A stretch of 64,000 nucleotides of DNA from CAG-964 sp902789345 (GCA_052117325.1 JBQKJJ010000007.1), one strand, 5' to 3'. Counted from the stretch's first letter, positions 42,601 to 50,761 are shown. The notes: generated by a model not told the origin, from the letters alone. A program made the numbers and translations.

Positions 42601-42886
42601 TTTAAAAGGTGCTATAGAAAGCGAACTGCCCGACGATTATTTCAGCCGTTTAGGTCATAAAGCAGGCGAGGAAATCATCAACGGAGCTATACAAGAACTC
42701 TCTGAACGTGGCGGAGCGTTAAACTATTTCGGCACTTGGGGATTCGCTGAACAGGCCGAAAAAAGCAACTCTCAAAACCCTTTAACCTCAAATTACTACA
42801 ACACCGAAATACATCAAAACTTTACAAACCAGGCATTGTCACCGTTTGAAATTTACCGTAACACTAAAAATATTTTTAATAAATAA
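39671..42886 (+). CDS. Tail tape-measure protein
   Basis: A 1071-residue protein. It has long coiled coils at the N-terminus (LKKGITDANRKIKEAQSEFR), a TP901-like globular part (about 180-480) and two to three membrane-like helices around 558-620 (PTIVPVLSTIAGIIAGMWTI). A further coiled part (about 740-950) is followed by an end with TNQALSPFEIYRNTKN. It sets tail length and may form the channel for DNA entry. Length predicts a tail of roughly 160 nm by the usual 0.15 nm per residue rule. RBS GCAGGTGGG. Confidence 0.92.
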   Translation: MARKDEASYKYSIDISELKKGITDANRKIKEAQSEFRAASAAMEDWEDTTDGLEAKLKSLDKVQEEEKNKLALVEKQLKLTNERYGESSAQATNMRIKLNNQQAALNKVVNEYNKYSQRLDDVRAAEKEATNAADDLAESFEEANDAASKTDGYTMAKDVMSNLMSDGIEKVTEKVKDMVLELSGAQTAYNNFSAKTGAVGQEYNDAIDSLYNNAYGSDRTAIAEAMAEVQQQTNEMDSSKLEDYTAKAMLLEETFGYDVQESMRAVNMLMEQFGVTSDEAFNMLTQASQAGLNKNGDLLDTVNEYSVHYKQLGYSAEEMFNSLQNGTAEGTFSVDKLGDAMKEFGIRTKDTATTTQEGFGLLGYSAGVSAEQIQKAEEEIAKLEKNLSYAQAEQAGFNEKTSDLTRQKNADKIAEYSDALEAAKRNLNSLKNEGKGASGSIADLQARFAKGGDTAKKATAEVLKKLFSMDDKVKQNQAGVDLFGTMWEDLGVDAIKALTDTQGEISKTTDAMEEIKDLKYDDVNTQLTQMWREIETEFVKPVVEKAIPEIKNGVTWVKSNLPTIVPVLSTIAGIIAGMWTITKVGNFISAITSIATPVGAVTAVVGALATAIGGVALALQQNNFSLPSDVQEHIDKVNELSDAYNTTHDNIKKAADDNTSKYSYYEGLWDELQKIVDQNGKIKDGYKEHAEFISNELSKAMGKDGEIGIVDGVVQKWKELKGTIESTLKLEQAKSMLSSYEGSYDEAVTKQKTAQDAYNKILSDINAYEKQKTDRQNDLGKYQNQLLGVNKFAEPYEYNKILGQIMQAKADIQRLGSALHSGDNALYTKLDNAEKVLVGYNAIIENYGRTQEAIISGDADKVQQALSRLQNEFVTADSGTKKTLEAQIQTLTSKYNEMKAASQVEGAKVNKQELTNMESLINLAKQELEKYKTATQEKTKATNKSAKKSGEELTKSLKKGIQKGIKDGQIKELADNLKGAIESELPDDYFSRLGHKAGEEIINGAIQELSERGGALNYFGTWGFAEQAEKSNSQNPLTSNYYNTEIHQNFTNQALSPFEIYRNTKNIFNK

Positions 42887-42900
42887 GGAGCTGTTTTTTT

Positions 42901-43719
42901 ATGATTAAATTTGGAGTAACCGCCCCAGGCGGCCAGTATAAATGGCTGGCACAAGAGGGGCATAAGGTTGTTTACGCAAGCGGTTTTGATAGTGTAACTA
43001 ACTTAGTTACCACCGCTTGTGCTGATGGTGTGGGAGTAAATACCGAGGGGTCAAATAAGCCGTCAAGACTAATGCAACTAAAAATTGTGCCTGGCGGTAC
43101 TGACGCCGAGGACGGACGATATAAGTTGTTTAATTTGATCCCTGTGGGTACAAAACAGCGTTATTTGATAAGCACAGACAACGAGGATTATTATATTTAC
43201 GCAACAGCAACGGCGTTTGAAGTTAATCCGTTTTCAGAGCAACTGCAACGGCAAACAGTAACAGTTACCTTGACTGCCGAAGACCCAAATTTTTATTTAC
43301 TGACACCAAACTCAATTACAAAAAACATCTCGGAAGCCTCGCCTGCTGTTTTTACAATAAGCAATGACGGTGAGGCTATTGGCTTTAAATTGACAGTAAA
43401 AACGGACGCACAAAATACAAATTCGCTGCGTAATGTAACTGTAAAAGTCGGCGACAAGACATTAAGTTTTACAAATAACATTAACGCCCTGGGCAGCTAT
43501 ATGGTTATTAGCACTGTTAAAAATAACAAATCAGCAACACTATACACAAAAACAGGTAATACATCATTTACAGCACAAGATGTAATGGGGTTAAGGGTTG
43601 ACGGTTCAACATTTCCACAGCTGGGGGCCCGTAGCAGTACAACCGTGACCGTGAGCGTAAACGGTACAGGTGCCGGCACAGCTAAACTTGATTTTAGGCG
43701 CGGCTATGATTTTATTTAA
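42901..43719 (+). CDS. Distal tail protein (Dit-like)
   Basis: A 272-residue protein. The N-terminal part resembles the Dit/tail component family (SRLMQLKIVPGGTDAEDGRYKLF, NPFSEQLQRQTVTVTLTAEDPNFY) and the C-terminus has a galectin-like fold pattern. It is placed right after the tape-measure gene as expected. Dit joins the tail tube to the baseplate. Confidence 0.8.
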   Translation: MIKFGVTAPGGQYKWLAQEGHKVVYASGFDSVTNLVTTACADGVGVNTEGSNKPSRLMQLKIVPGGTDAEDGRYKLFNLIPVGTKQRYLISTDNEDYYIYATATAFEVNPFSEQLQRQTVTVTLTAEDPNFYLLTPNSITKNISEASPAVFTISNDGEAIGFKLTVKTDAQNTNSLRNVTVKVGDKTLSFTNNINALGSYMVISTVKNNKSATLYTKTGNTSFTAQDVMGLRVDGSTFPQLGARSSTTVTVSVNGTGAGTAKLDFRRGYDFI

Positions 43720-43735
43720 AATCGAGGTGTAAAAA

Positions 43736-44791
43736 ATGGAACTGTATGTTTATGACTTAAATTTTAATTATTGCGGAATGCTAGAAGATAGCAAATGTTC
43801 AAGTATTATTTGGACTAGCAGCTATTACGATTGTGACGAATTTGAAATTCGTATGCCTTATTTTGACGGCATTTTTGACCTCATTAAGCAAGATAGATTT
43901 TTGAGAAAAAACAACTCTGACCGGGCAATGATTATCGAAAAAATCTATATTACTTGTCAATACAACAATGCCGAGAAAGTCCCTGTTGTAAAAATCGCAG
44001 GTCGGGGAGCTGAAAGCTTGCTCGACCGTCGTGTGTGTGCCAGCACGAAAACTTACTCCGAAACCGTCGGCAACAATGCCAGGGAAATAATTATTGATAA
44101 TGTGCTAAGCACTGGCAACGCCGCAAGGAACATAGGTATTATCGAGTTGGGAAGTTATCCTCCAACCGAAAGTGGAGAGCAGCTGACGCAGGGGCAAAAT
44201 GTCGGTGAATTAACACGGTCAATGCTCAAAGAGCAAAAAATGGGTACATATTTAAAAACGGATTTTACAAAAAAGAAATTTTTGTACACGATTTATGAAG
44301 GTGTCGATAGAACAAAAGCAAATATGAACAAGGTCGAATTTTCGCCCGACCTTGACAATTTTTCACAGGTCGAGTATTACTCCGACGCCACAACTCAATA
44401 TAATTTTTGTATGGCGAGGTCGGGTGTTGACGGCACAGGAAACATACATATTTTTAGTGTTGCCAGCGACGGCGCCGGCACCGGAACAGCTAGGCGCGAG
44501 ATATACGCAGATATAAGCAGTTTTGACATATCTGGTGCTGGTTCGACAGGTGCTTTAAAGCTATTAGAGCCAGTGGCAGAACAAGAGCTCAAAAAGAAGC
44601 AAACTGTGGAAACTATTACTGGCACAATTATTGACGGCATACTGTACGAGTACGGCATAGACTATAAAGTGGGTGATATAGTTGTTTTAAATGACGGCTA
44701 TGGCCACAAGCTCAATAAAAGGCTAGTGCAGATGATAGAGTATTATCAAGGCGGCCAAAAAACAATGGCGCCAACCTTTGAGGACATATAA
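43736..44791 (+). CDS. Tail-associated baseplate protein (Gp37-like)
   Basis: A 351-residue protein with YVYDLNFNYCGMLEDSKCSS, KIAGRGAESLLDRR, LGSYPPTESGEQLTQGQNVGEL, FSQVEYYSDATTQYN and DYKVGDIVVLNDGYGHKLN. This is the siphovirus ReqiPepy6 Gp37-like family, the hub of the baseplate (Tal-like). It is the last tail gene; no separate receptor fibre follows it. The collagen/lectin genes at 34021-35464 may fill that role. Confidence 0.85.
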   Translation: MELYVYDLNFNYCGMLEDSKCSSIIWTSSYYDCDEFEIRMPYFDGIFDLIKQDRFLRKNNSDRAMIIEKIYITCQYNNAEKVPVVKIAGRGAESLLDRRVCASTKTYSETVGNNAREIIIDNVLSTGNAARNIGIIELGSYPPTESGEQLTQGQNVGELTRSMLKEQKMGTYLKTDFTKKKFLYTIYEGVDRTKANMNKVEFSPDLDNFSQVEYYSDATTQYNFCMARSGVDGTGNIHIFSVASDGAGTGTARREIYADISSFDISGAGSTGALKLLEPVAEQELKKKQTVETITGTIIDGILYEYGIDYKVGDIVVLNDGYGHKLNKRLVQMIEYYQGGQKTMAPTFEDI

Positions 44792-44794
44792 ATA

Positions 44795-44826
44795 AAGCCC
44801 CTCATTTGAGGGGCTTAGTTTTTTAT
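44795..44826 (+). terminator. Terminator of the late operon
   Basis: Perfect nine-base stem AAGCCCCTC (44795-44803) with GAGGGGCTT (44808-44816), then AGTTTTTTATATTTT. It can also serve the converging lipoprotein gene. Confidence 0.9.
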
Positions 44827-45707
44827 ATTTTAGTATCAGGTATTTTTATTGTTATTGTGTCTTCATCGTTGTCTTCGTTGTCAAGTTTAAATTGTCCACC
44901 TGCTGAAATAACGGTCATTTTAGTGTCAACAAAATCATCAGCTATTTGTGCACGAACAAGAGATTGCGTATTTTCCTGCATGTATTCAGACATATAAATA
45001 TTACTGTATGTGCTATTGTTTAAAGTCAGATAGTCACAATGTATTTTATAAGTGCTTTTTGTCTTATTTTTGATAGTAAAATAAGTGTTTAAATCACCAA
45101 AGCTTGGCTCTACTTTTACAAAATAAAAAGTAAATTTATCGTCCTCGTAAATTTTTGTTCCTGCGTTTTCCTTTGTGGAAATTTCTGTAGGAGCTTCTGT
45201 AGGAGCTTCTGTTGGTGGTTCTGTTGGTGGTTCGGTAGGGGCTTCGGTCAAAGGCTCTGCCGGCGGAGCTTCAGTCGGTGGGTCGTTGAAGAATTTGTTA
45301 GCTGTGATTTTCTTGCCGTTCAGCATAATTTCTGTAACTATCAAATAATTACTTGCCGACCTGGTACTTCTTTGCGTGTCGAATTTTCCGTAAAAAGTCG
45401 CCACATCACCGTTATGACTTTCAAAATAATATTCCGCCGCTTTTGGAGTGCTCCGTTCCGGTTTAAACTGTGCGTGCCAAGTACGGTATTGGTCTTTGCC
45501 TTCTGCGACGAAATCAATTATAATATATCCGTCACTGTCTTGGTATGCACACGAAATTTCACCTGTCGCACTTACTAAACCGCTATAATTTATCAGCTCG
45601 CTACGCTCTGCCGCTGTGATGTCCCTAACACCGCTGTTGTTGCCATTGCAGCCTGTACACGATACGCAAATAAGTGCTGCTGCTATGAATGCTAATAGTT
45701 TTTTCAT
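44823..45707 (-). CDS. Prophage-encoded lipoprotein with Pro/Thr/Glu linker
   Basis: A 294-residue protein with a signal peptide and lipobox (MKKLLAFIAAALICVSCTGC). An N-terminal domain (about 30-145) is followed by a linker of PTE repeats (TEAPTEPPTEPPTEAPTEAP) and a C-terminal DUF4352-like beta domain (about 180-294). It is likely attached to the outside of the membrane. It is the only late-region gene on the minus strand, next to attR, the place where lysogenic-conversion genes usually lie. Separate promoter probable. Homologues are common as host lipoproteins, so it may be a recent pickup. Confidence 0.8.
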   Translation of the reverse strand: MKKLLAFIAAALICVSCTGCNGNNSGVRDITAAERSELINYSGLVSATGEISCAYQDSDGYIIIDFVAEGKDQYRTWHAQFKPERSTPKAAEYYFESHNGDVATFYGKFDTQRSTRSASNYLIVTEIMLNGKKITANKFFNDPPTEAPPAEPLTEAPTEPPTEPPTEAPTEAPTEISTKENAGTKIYEDDKFTFYFVKVEPSFGDLNTYFTIKNKTKSTYKIHCDYLTLNNSTYSNIYMSEYMQENTQSLVRAQIADDFVDTKMTVISAGGQFKLDNEDNDEDTITIKIPDTKI

Positions 45708-45775
45708 AGTTTTTCCCCCTTTGTTAAATCATACCAAAATAAAACGCTGTAGTCAAACATTTTTTATCCTCAATC

Positions 45776-45791
45776 TTGCACAATATAATGA
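45776..45791 (+). other. attR: attR with phage arm and TGA core
   Basis: CTTGCACA-ATATAA-TGA at 45776-45791 (core 45789-45791), followed by host sequence CAAAAACTG. Its arm is the inverted partner of TGTGCAAG in the left arm (10991-10998). Confidence 0.75.
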
Positions 45792-46503
45792 CAAAAACTG
45801 CCTGGAGGATTTACAGGTGTACTTTACCCAGCCGTCACAGATAATTGTTGACAAAGCAAATAACATAAGGATAAAGGATGTAGAGGTTATAACAGTTTAT
45901 ATTGACCTTGAGCCTGTGCCTTTCCATAGGGGCTTTTACAGTGTAGATATGACCTATTTCTTTGAGGTTGAGCTTGATGCCTTTATGGCGCCTGCGGCAA
46001 TGCCTGTGTGCGTAAAGGGACTGTCTGTATTTAACAAAAAGGTAGTTCTGTACGGCAGTGAGGGTAATGTTAAGATATTTAGCTCTGACTTTACATTAAA
46101 CGATCCTGATATGCAAAATGCGCCTAGCAAAAACCTGCCAAAGGCAACAGTACAGGTTGCAAAGCCTATCGGTTTAAGTGCAAGGTTTGCGCCAAAGCCA
46201 TGCACCTGCTCACCGTGCTGCAGAATACCTAAGTGCATTATTAACAGGTTTGGCGGAGAATTCTGCCCTGAGCCGTCTAAGAATGTTTTGATTACCATAG
46301 GTATTTTTACAATTGTTCAGATAGAACGCAATGTTCAAATGCTTGTTCCTACCTACGATTTCTGCGTGCCGCATAAAGAGTGTGTAACCAGCTCTGACGA
46401 CCCTTGCGAGATGTTTGAGCGTATAGAATTCCCAACTGATGAGTTCTTCCCGCCAAAGGTAACGGACTTAAATAATGACTGTGACCATTGCCATAAGCAT
46501 TAA
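45790..46503 (+). pseudogene. 3' part of prophage-interrupted cysteine-rich protein gene
   Basis: Codons 39-275 of the gene that starts at 10868. It reads DKNCLEDLQVYF and then a beta-rich body (DVEVITVYIDLEPVPFHRGF, SVDMTYFFEVELDAF). Cysteine clusters follow (KPCTCSPCCRIPKCI, CVPHKECV, DCDHCHKH). The restored protein has about 15 cysteines and no signal peptide. The type is like conserved clostridial proteins of unknown role that are candidates for spore coat or crust, but I cannot prove this. In the prophage state the 3' part has no start of its own. Removing the prophage restores the frame exactly (GGT-GAC-AAA). Confidence 0.8.
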
Positions 46504-46574
46504 ATGTTGTAGCCTTTGAAAAGAGCTTAATTGTTGTTAGCTGTTTGTATTTAACAGCTTTTCAAATATAAAAG

Positions 46575-46633
46575 CAGAGCATATTTACCCGGCGTTGTCT
46601 GCCTAAAGGTAAATATGCTCTGTTGTTTTGTCT
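46575..46633. terminator. Terminator between host gene and GH13 gene
   Basis: Perfect 15-base stem CAGAGCATATTTACC (46575-46589) with GGTAAATATGCTCTG (46608-46622), then TTGTTTTG on plus and CTTTTATATTT on minus. It can stop both converging transcripts. Confidence 0.85.
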
Positions 46634-46639
46634 AATAAT

Positions 46640-48406
46640 TTATACTTGCGCTATAACCACTCCGCCGCTTTCAATACAATCATTTTTGAATCCTCTTGCA
46701 AATATTATTTTGTCAAGGTTTTTAATCTGGTATTCATTATTTGAACAGTTAATAACTATTTTTATAGTTCTGTTGGAGCTGTATTTTTCAAAAGCAATGA
46801 TTCTGCCTTTGCTTTCAGGCAAAAATCTTATTTCGCCGTTTCTTAATTCAGGGTAGCTTTTACGCATATTTATAAGCTGCTTCATTGTGCTTATCTTGTC
46901 GTTATACAAGCCGCTGTTTATTTCTTCCCAAGGCATACAACGGCGGCAGTCCGGGTCAAAGCCTCCGGGTAAAATAATTTCTGTACCGTAGTAAATGCAG
47001 GCTGTTCCGTTCATTGCAAGCATAGCACACAGCCTTTGATAAAATTCATTCTCATTACCGCCGCACCTTGTTATCAGGCGCATTGTGTCATGGGAATCAA
47101 GCAAATTAAACATAACATTGCACACCTGTTCAGGGTACATATTTAAGCATTTGTTTATTTTATGCTCAAAATCCCGGGCGGTTTCGTCAGAGTTTGCCCA
47201 AAAGCTGTCAATAGATTCCTGTAGTGAATAGTTCATTACAGAGTCAAATTCGTCACCACGAAGCCAGTCTAACGAGTTGTGCCAAATTTCACCGCAAATG
47301 TAAAAATCACTTTTAAGCTCAAATACAGCTTTTCTAATCCGTTTGTTAAAGAAATGAGAGGTTTCGTTGGCAACATCAAGGCGTATAGCATCAATGTCAA
47401 ATTCCTGCACCCAGTATCGGCACACATCTGCAAAGTAATCTGCAACCTCCGGATTGTTTGTGTTTAGCTTTGGCATATAGTCGGCAAATGCAAAGGTGTA
47501 GTAAACACCGCTTTTGGAGTTTTCGTTTTTTGCATGGGCGGAATTCTTTTTAATAATCGGTTTGTTTATCATAAACCAGTTATAGTATTTTGAATTTTCA
47601 CCGTTTTTAAGAACATCCTGCCAAGGAGCAAATTCTTGTCCGCAATGGTTAAATACGCCGTCCATCATTATGCGTATGCCCAGACTGTGGGCTTTTGCTA
47701 CAAGTCTTTTCATATCTTCGTTGCTGCCAAAGGTAGGGTCGATTTTCTTATAATCGGTTATATTATATTTGTGGTTTGAGGGGCTTTCGCATATTGGGTT
47801 AAAGTAAATGCCGGTTATTCCTAAATCCCTAAGGTATTCAAGCTTAGACTCTACGCCCTTAAGGTCGCCGCCGTATTGCCCCCAAAGCCCTACCTCTTTG
47901 TCAGGCTTAGACCATTTTTCAAATTTAAACGGTCTTTCTGCGCCGCTGTTGCAAAACCTGTCCGGAAAAATCTGATACCACACAGTTTCGTTTACCCAGG
48001 CGGACGGTTTAATTATGTCGGCAGGGTTCATCCAAGGGAAGAAGAAGTCCTGACGCCTGCCTTTATATTCCTTAAACTGCTTTTCGGTCATAAAGGAATC
48101 TTCAGTCATATAATAGGTTTCGTTTTTACTGTGAAGTATAAAGAAATAACGGCACCTTTTAAATTCGGGCTTTACTACCGCTTTCCAAAGCAGATGGTAC
48201 TGCAGTTTTTTTACATCGCCCATTTCAATAAGTCGGCCGCTCCAAGAATCTTCTCCGCCAAACAGACCGCTTTCAAAGGGATCGCCATACACAAGCTCAA
48301 CCCGGTCAATGTCGTATCCTGTTTTAATTTTTATAACAAGCTCATTATCGTTAATAGGGTAACAATAATTATCGCCTGCTATATGAGTTACAGCTGCAAG
48401 CTCCAT
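46640..48406 (-). CDS. GH13 alpha-glucan hydrolase (neopullulanase / cyclomaltodextrinase type)
   Basis: A 588-residue enzyme. The N-terminal domain (about 1-130) is CBM34-like, the TIM barrel starts at WYQIFPDRFCNSG, and the catalytic residues are in AIRLDVANE (nucleophile Asp), YICGEIWH (acid Glu) and LLDSHDTMR (stabiliser Asp). The CBM34 plus the VWYQIFPDRF motif mark the neopullulanase/cyclomaltodextrinase/maltogenic amylase group, which cuts pullulan, cyclodextrins and maltodextrins inside the cell. There is no signal peptide, so it is cytoplasmic. It fits starch or glycogen use in a gut anaerobe. Confidence 0.9.
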   Translation of the reverse strand: MELAAVTHIAGDNYCYPINDNELVIKIKTGYDIDRVELVYGDPFESGLFGGEDSWSGRLIEMGDVKKLQYHLLWKAVVKPEFKRCRYFFILHSKNETYYMTEDSFMTEKQFKEYKGRRQDFFFPWMNPADIIKPSAWVNETVWYQIFPDRFCNSGAERPFKFEKWSKPDKEVGLWGQYGGDLKGVESKLEYLRDLGITGIYFNPICESPSNHKYNITDYKKIDPTFGSNEDMKRLVAKAHSLGIRIMMDGVFNHCGQEFAPWQDVLKNGENSKYYNWFMINKPIIKKNSAHAKNENSKSGVYYTFAFADYMPKLNTNNPEVADYFADVCRYWVQEFDIDAIRLDVANETSHFFNKRIRKAVFELKSDFYICGEIWHNSLDWLRGDEFDSVMNYSLQESIDSFWANSDETARDFEHKINKCLNMYPEQVCNVMFNLLDSHDTMRLITRCGGNENEFYQRLCAMLAMNGTACIYYGTEIILPGGFDPDCRRCMPWEEINSGLYNDKISTMKQLINMRKSYPELRNGEIRFLPESKGRIIAFEKYSSNRTIKIVINCSNNEYQIKNLDKIIFARGFKNDCIESGGVVIAQV

Positions 48407-48453
48407 AACACTTCACCCCTTGAAGAATAACTAACAAAGCAGTAGTATGATTA

Positions 48454-48825
48454 TTAATTGCTTTCGGTACGAAGATGGCGTTTAATTGCCTCAAATGTTT
48501 CAACGCTTATTACATGCTCAATTCTGCAAGCGTCCTCTTTAGCTGTTTTTTCACTTACGCCCAGCTCCATTAACCATTTTGAAAACAGTTTGTGTCTTTC
48601 GTACATTGTATTGGCTATTTTTAAGCCCTTTTCAGTAAGCTCAATGTAGCCCTTAGCGTCCATAGTAATATATCCGTTTTCTCTAAGGTTTTTCATTGCC
48701 ACACTCACACTTGGCTTAGAAAAGTTAAGCTCGTTTACTATGTCAACAGAACGCACTTCGCCGTTGCGTTCCTTTATAATCAATATTGTTTCCAAATAGT
48801 TTTCAGCTGATTCCTGAATTTTCAT
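48454..48825 (-). CDS. DtxR/MntR-family metal-dependent regulator
   Basis: A 123-residue protein with the family start ESAENYLETILIIKERNGEVRSVDIVNELNFSKPSVSVAMKNLRENGYI (winged helix) and HKLFSKWLMELGVSEKTAKEDACRIEHVIS (dimer and metal-binding part). No SH3 domain, as in the short MntR-type. Binds iron or manganese and represses uptake genes. ATG 48825 follows GAGAGGT. The promoter at 48857-48885 has a palindrome in its spacer, so self-control is likely. No transporter gene is beside it. Confidence 0.88.
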   Translation of the reverse strand: MKIQESAENYLETILIIKERNGEVRSVDIVNELNFSKPSVSVAMKNLRENGYITMDAKGYIELTEKGLKIANTMYERHKLFSKWLMELGVSEKTAKEDACRIEHVISVETFEAIKRHLRTESN

Positions 48826-48856
48826 ACAGTTACCTCTCATCTATAAAATTAATTAC

Positions 48857-48885
48857 ATTTTAACATAAAATCAATTTTATATCAA
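48857..48885 (-). promoter_or_regulatory. Promoter of the DtxR-family gene with palindrome
   Basis: On the minus strand TTGATA (48885-48880), 17-base spacer, TAAAAT (48862-48857). The spacer holds ATAAAATTGATTTTAT (48880-48865 on the minus strand), a 16-base palindrome with one mismatch. Confidence 0.6.
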
Positions 48886-48990
48886 TAAATTATTTTGCAA
48901 TTGTGCATAAGCATACATAGTGCAGAACCGCTTAAACTATAAAGATAATTACCGACTGTTTAATAATTAAGAACCGTAAAAATACAAATA

Positions 48991-49018
48991 GGGCGGCAAA
49001 TGCCGCCCGTAGTATCTT
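48991..49018 (-). terminator. Terminator of the membrane protein gene
   Basis: Eight-base stem GGGCGGCA/TGCCGCCC (48991-49008) with two-base AA loop; on the minus strand it is followed by CTATTTGTATTTTTAC. Confidence 0.8.
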
Positions 49019-49020
49019 TG

Positions 49021-49611
49021 TTATTTAAGTTTTGTTTTGTAGCCGTGACTGTACAGCCTGCGCAGTTTTATTAGCCGTGGTCTGTTGTAGCGCTGTATAA
49101 TTATAAACAGCATTTGAATAATAAAGTCCATTATGGACAAAATCAGAAATATCATTAGGGGTTCGGCCGTATTGCTGCCGGGAATAAGCAATACAAAGAA
49201 AAGCGACGCAAAGCCCAGTATGCCAACCGTTAAGTGGCTAAGCTCCGCAATACAGCATTCCGTAATAAATCTGTTTATATAATTTTGGTCTATATCCTGT
49301 GGCAGTGTGTCACGCTGAAAGTGAATCAGCTTGCCTGCGTCGGGCAGCTTGTCTTTCCACTTTACAACCTTGAGTTTTCTGTATAGTGCGCTTTCAAACT
49401 TGCGCTCTTTAAACAGCAGGGCGTCTTCGTTAAAAAACTTTTTAGGTACTAAAAAGCGTACAAGCCATGGTACTATAATGTTAATAGACAGCCAAAACAG
49501 TGCAAGCAGCAGGGTTATATACAGGACAAAACCAAAGGTTTGCTCCTGCGGTACTGCCTTTTGTGAGTATATATCCTGTGGCTGGTTTGCAGCAAATACA
49601 AGCAGTTTCAT
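49021..49611 (-). CDS. Membrane protein resembling CrtO-type acyltransferase family
   Basis: A 196-residue protein with two N-terminal/central membrane helices (FVLYITLLLALFWLSINIIV and LMIFLILSIMDFIIQMLFII) plus LTVGILGFASLFFVLLIP. The segment LKVVKWKDKLPDAGKLIHF with ITECCIAELSH resembles the glycosyl-diaponeurosporenoate acyltransferase (CrtO) family of Firmicutes. Carotenoid genes are not in the window, so its real substrate is uncertain. It may be a general lipid or envelope enzyme. Confidence 0.5.
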   Translation of the reverse strand: MKLLVFAANQPQDIYSQKAVPQEQTFGFVLYITLLLALFWLSINIIVPWLVRFLVPKKFFNEDALLFKERKFESALYRKLKVVKWKDKLPDAGKLIHFQRDTLPQDIDQNYINRFITECCIAELSHLTVGILGFASLFFVLLIPGSNTAEPLMIFLILSIMDFIIQMLFIIIQRYNRPRLIKLRRLYSHGYKTKLK

Positions 49612-49882
49612 TACCTACCTCCTTACAATAGCTTTAAAACTTATTATACCATCATAAAACACAAATATCAACTTTTTCGACAGCCAATTTTCGCCGTAAA
49701 AATACGAATTTTTTAAAAATATTCTGTAGCTTTGGGCGGCGGATGTGCTTTTGCTTTTGCATAGAAATTAATATTATTAACATAAATATACGGCAGGCTA
49801 AACAGTTGCAATTATATGAAAATGATGTTAAAATAAAGCTTAGAATGCAACAGCTGTGTCTGTTGGAAAAGGTGATATAAAT

Positions 49883-50761
49883 ATGATAAAAAGTATGACA
49901 GGCTACGGAAACAGCCGACAGATTATTGATAACAGGGAAATATCCGTTGAAATTCGCTCTGTTAATCACAGATATTTTGAACTTAGCTGCAGAACTCCCA
50001 GGGAAATGGGCTTTCTTGAGGAGAAAATAAAAGGTGCAGTAAAGTCCAGAGTTTTCCGTGGTAAAATTGATGTTTTTGTTACTGTGGGAGCAGACGAAAA
50101 CGAGCAGGCAACCGTTACCGTAAACCACAGCCTTGCCTCCGGCTATGTTAATGCGCTAAAGGAAATTGCCCAAAGATATGATGTGCAGGACGACATTTCG
50201 GTTTCTGCCGTTGCAAGGTATAACGATATTTTTAAGGTTACAAAGCCTGAAGCAGACGAGGAGAAAATTTGGAGTGCGGTAAGCACCGTGCTTAACGACG
50301 CTCTTGATAAATTTGTAAAAATGCGCAGTACAGAGGGCGAAAAGCTGTACGAGGATATTAACGGCAGGTGCAGCACTATTTTACAGCTGGTAGCTAAGGT
50401 GGAGGAGCGTTCACCGCAAACTGTTGCAGAATATCGCAAAAAGCTTACAGAAAGAATGAACGAGGTGCTTTCTACAACTGCCGTTGACGAGCAGCGTATT
50501 ATTACAGAGGCCGCAATATTTGCAGACAAGGTTGCGGTTGACGAGGAAACAGTAAGGCTTAGAAGTCACTTTGACCAGTTTGAAAAGGTTTTAAACAGCG
50601 AAGGCTCTGTAGGCAGAAAAATTGATTTTTTGCTGCAGGAAATGAACAGAGAAACAAACACTATAGGCTCAAAGGTGCAAGATGCCGACTTGGCTCATAT
50701 TGTAGTTGAAATAAAGGCAGAGCTTGAAAAAATAAGAGAACAGGTACAAAATGTAGAGTAG
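49883..50761 (+). CDS. yicC: YicC-family endoribonuclease
   Basis: A 292-residue protein with the family start MIKSMTGYGNSR, SVEIRSVNHRYFELS, REMGFLEEKIKGAVKSRVFRGKIDV and the C-terminal GRKIDFLLQEMNRETNTIGSK motif. YicC is an endoribonuclease reported to help decay small RNAs. It starts the operon with remA, gmk and rpoZ, an order conserved in Firmicutes. ATG 49883 is chosen with AAAAGGTGAT before it. The gap before it (49612-49882) likely holds the operon promoter. Confidence 0.92.
   Translation: MIKSMTGYGNSRQIIDNREISVEIRSVNHRYFELSCRTPREMGFLEEKIKGAVKSRVFRGKIDVFVTVGADENEQATVTVNHSLASGYVNALKEIAQRYDVQDDISVSAVARYNDIFKVTKPEADEEKIWSAVSTVLNDALDKFVKMRSTEGEKLYEDINGRCSTILQLVAKVEERSPQTVAEYRKKLTERMNEVLSTTAVDEQRIITEAAIFADKVAVDEETVRLRSHFDQFEKVLNSEGSVGRKIDFLLQEMNRETNTIGSKVQDADLAHIVVEIKAELEKIREQVQNVE

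Larger units (their letters stand above)
10981..45791. mobile_element. Complete siphovirus-type prophage, about 34.8 kb, in a host gene
   Basis: Bounded by the TGA core at 10981-10983 and 45789-45791. Left to right it has a serine integrase (minus strand), repressor (minus strand), early and replication genes, tRNA-Lys, terminase, portal, ClpP-like prohead protease, capsid, fibre and lysis genes, head-closure and tail genes, and a lipoprotein (minus strand). All modules of a temperate siphophage are present and no structural gene is visibly broken, so it may be inducible. It splits a host gene in frame. Confidence 0.92.

Noticed and set aside
45616..45789. Possible N-terminal extension of the right gene fragment into the prophage
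   Set aside because: The codons upstream of 45790 are phage arm and lipoprotein antisense; the true N-terminus is at 10868.
47876..48430. Long plus-strand frame inside the GH13 gene
   Set aside because: Opposite-strand shadow; the GH13 enzyme on the minus strand has all catalytic motifs.
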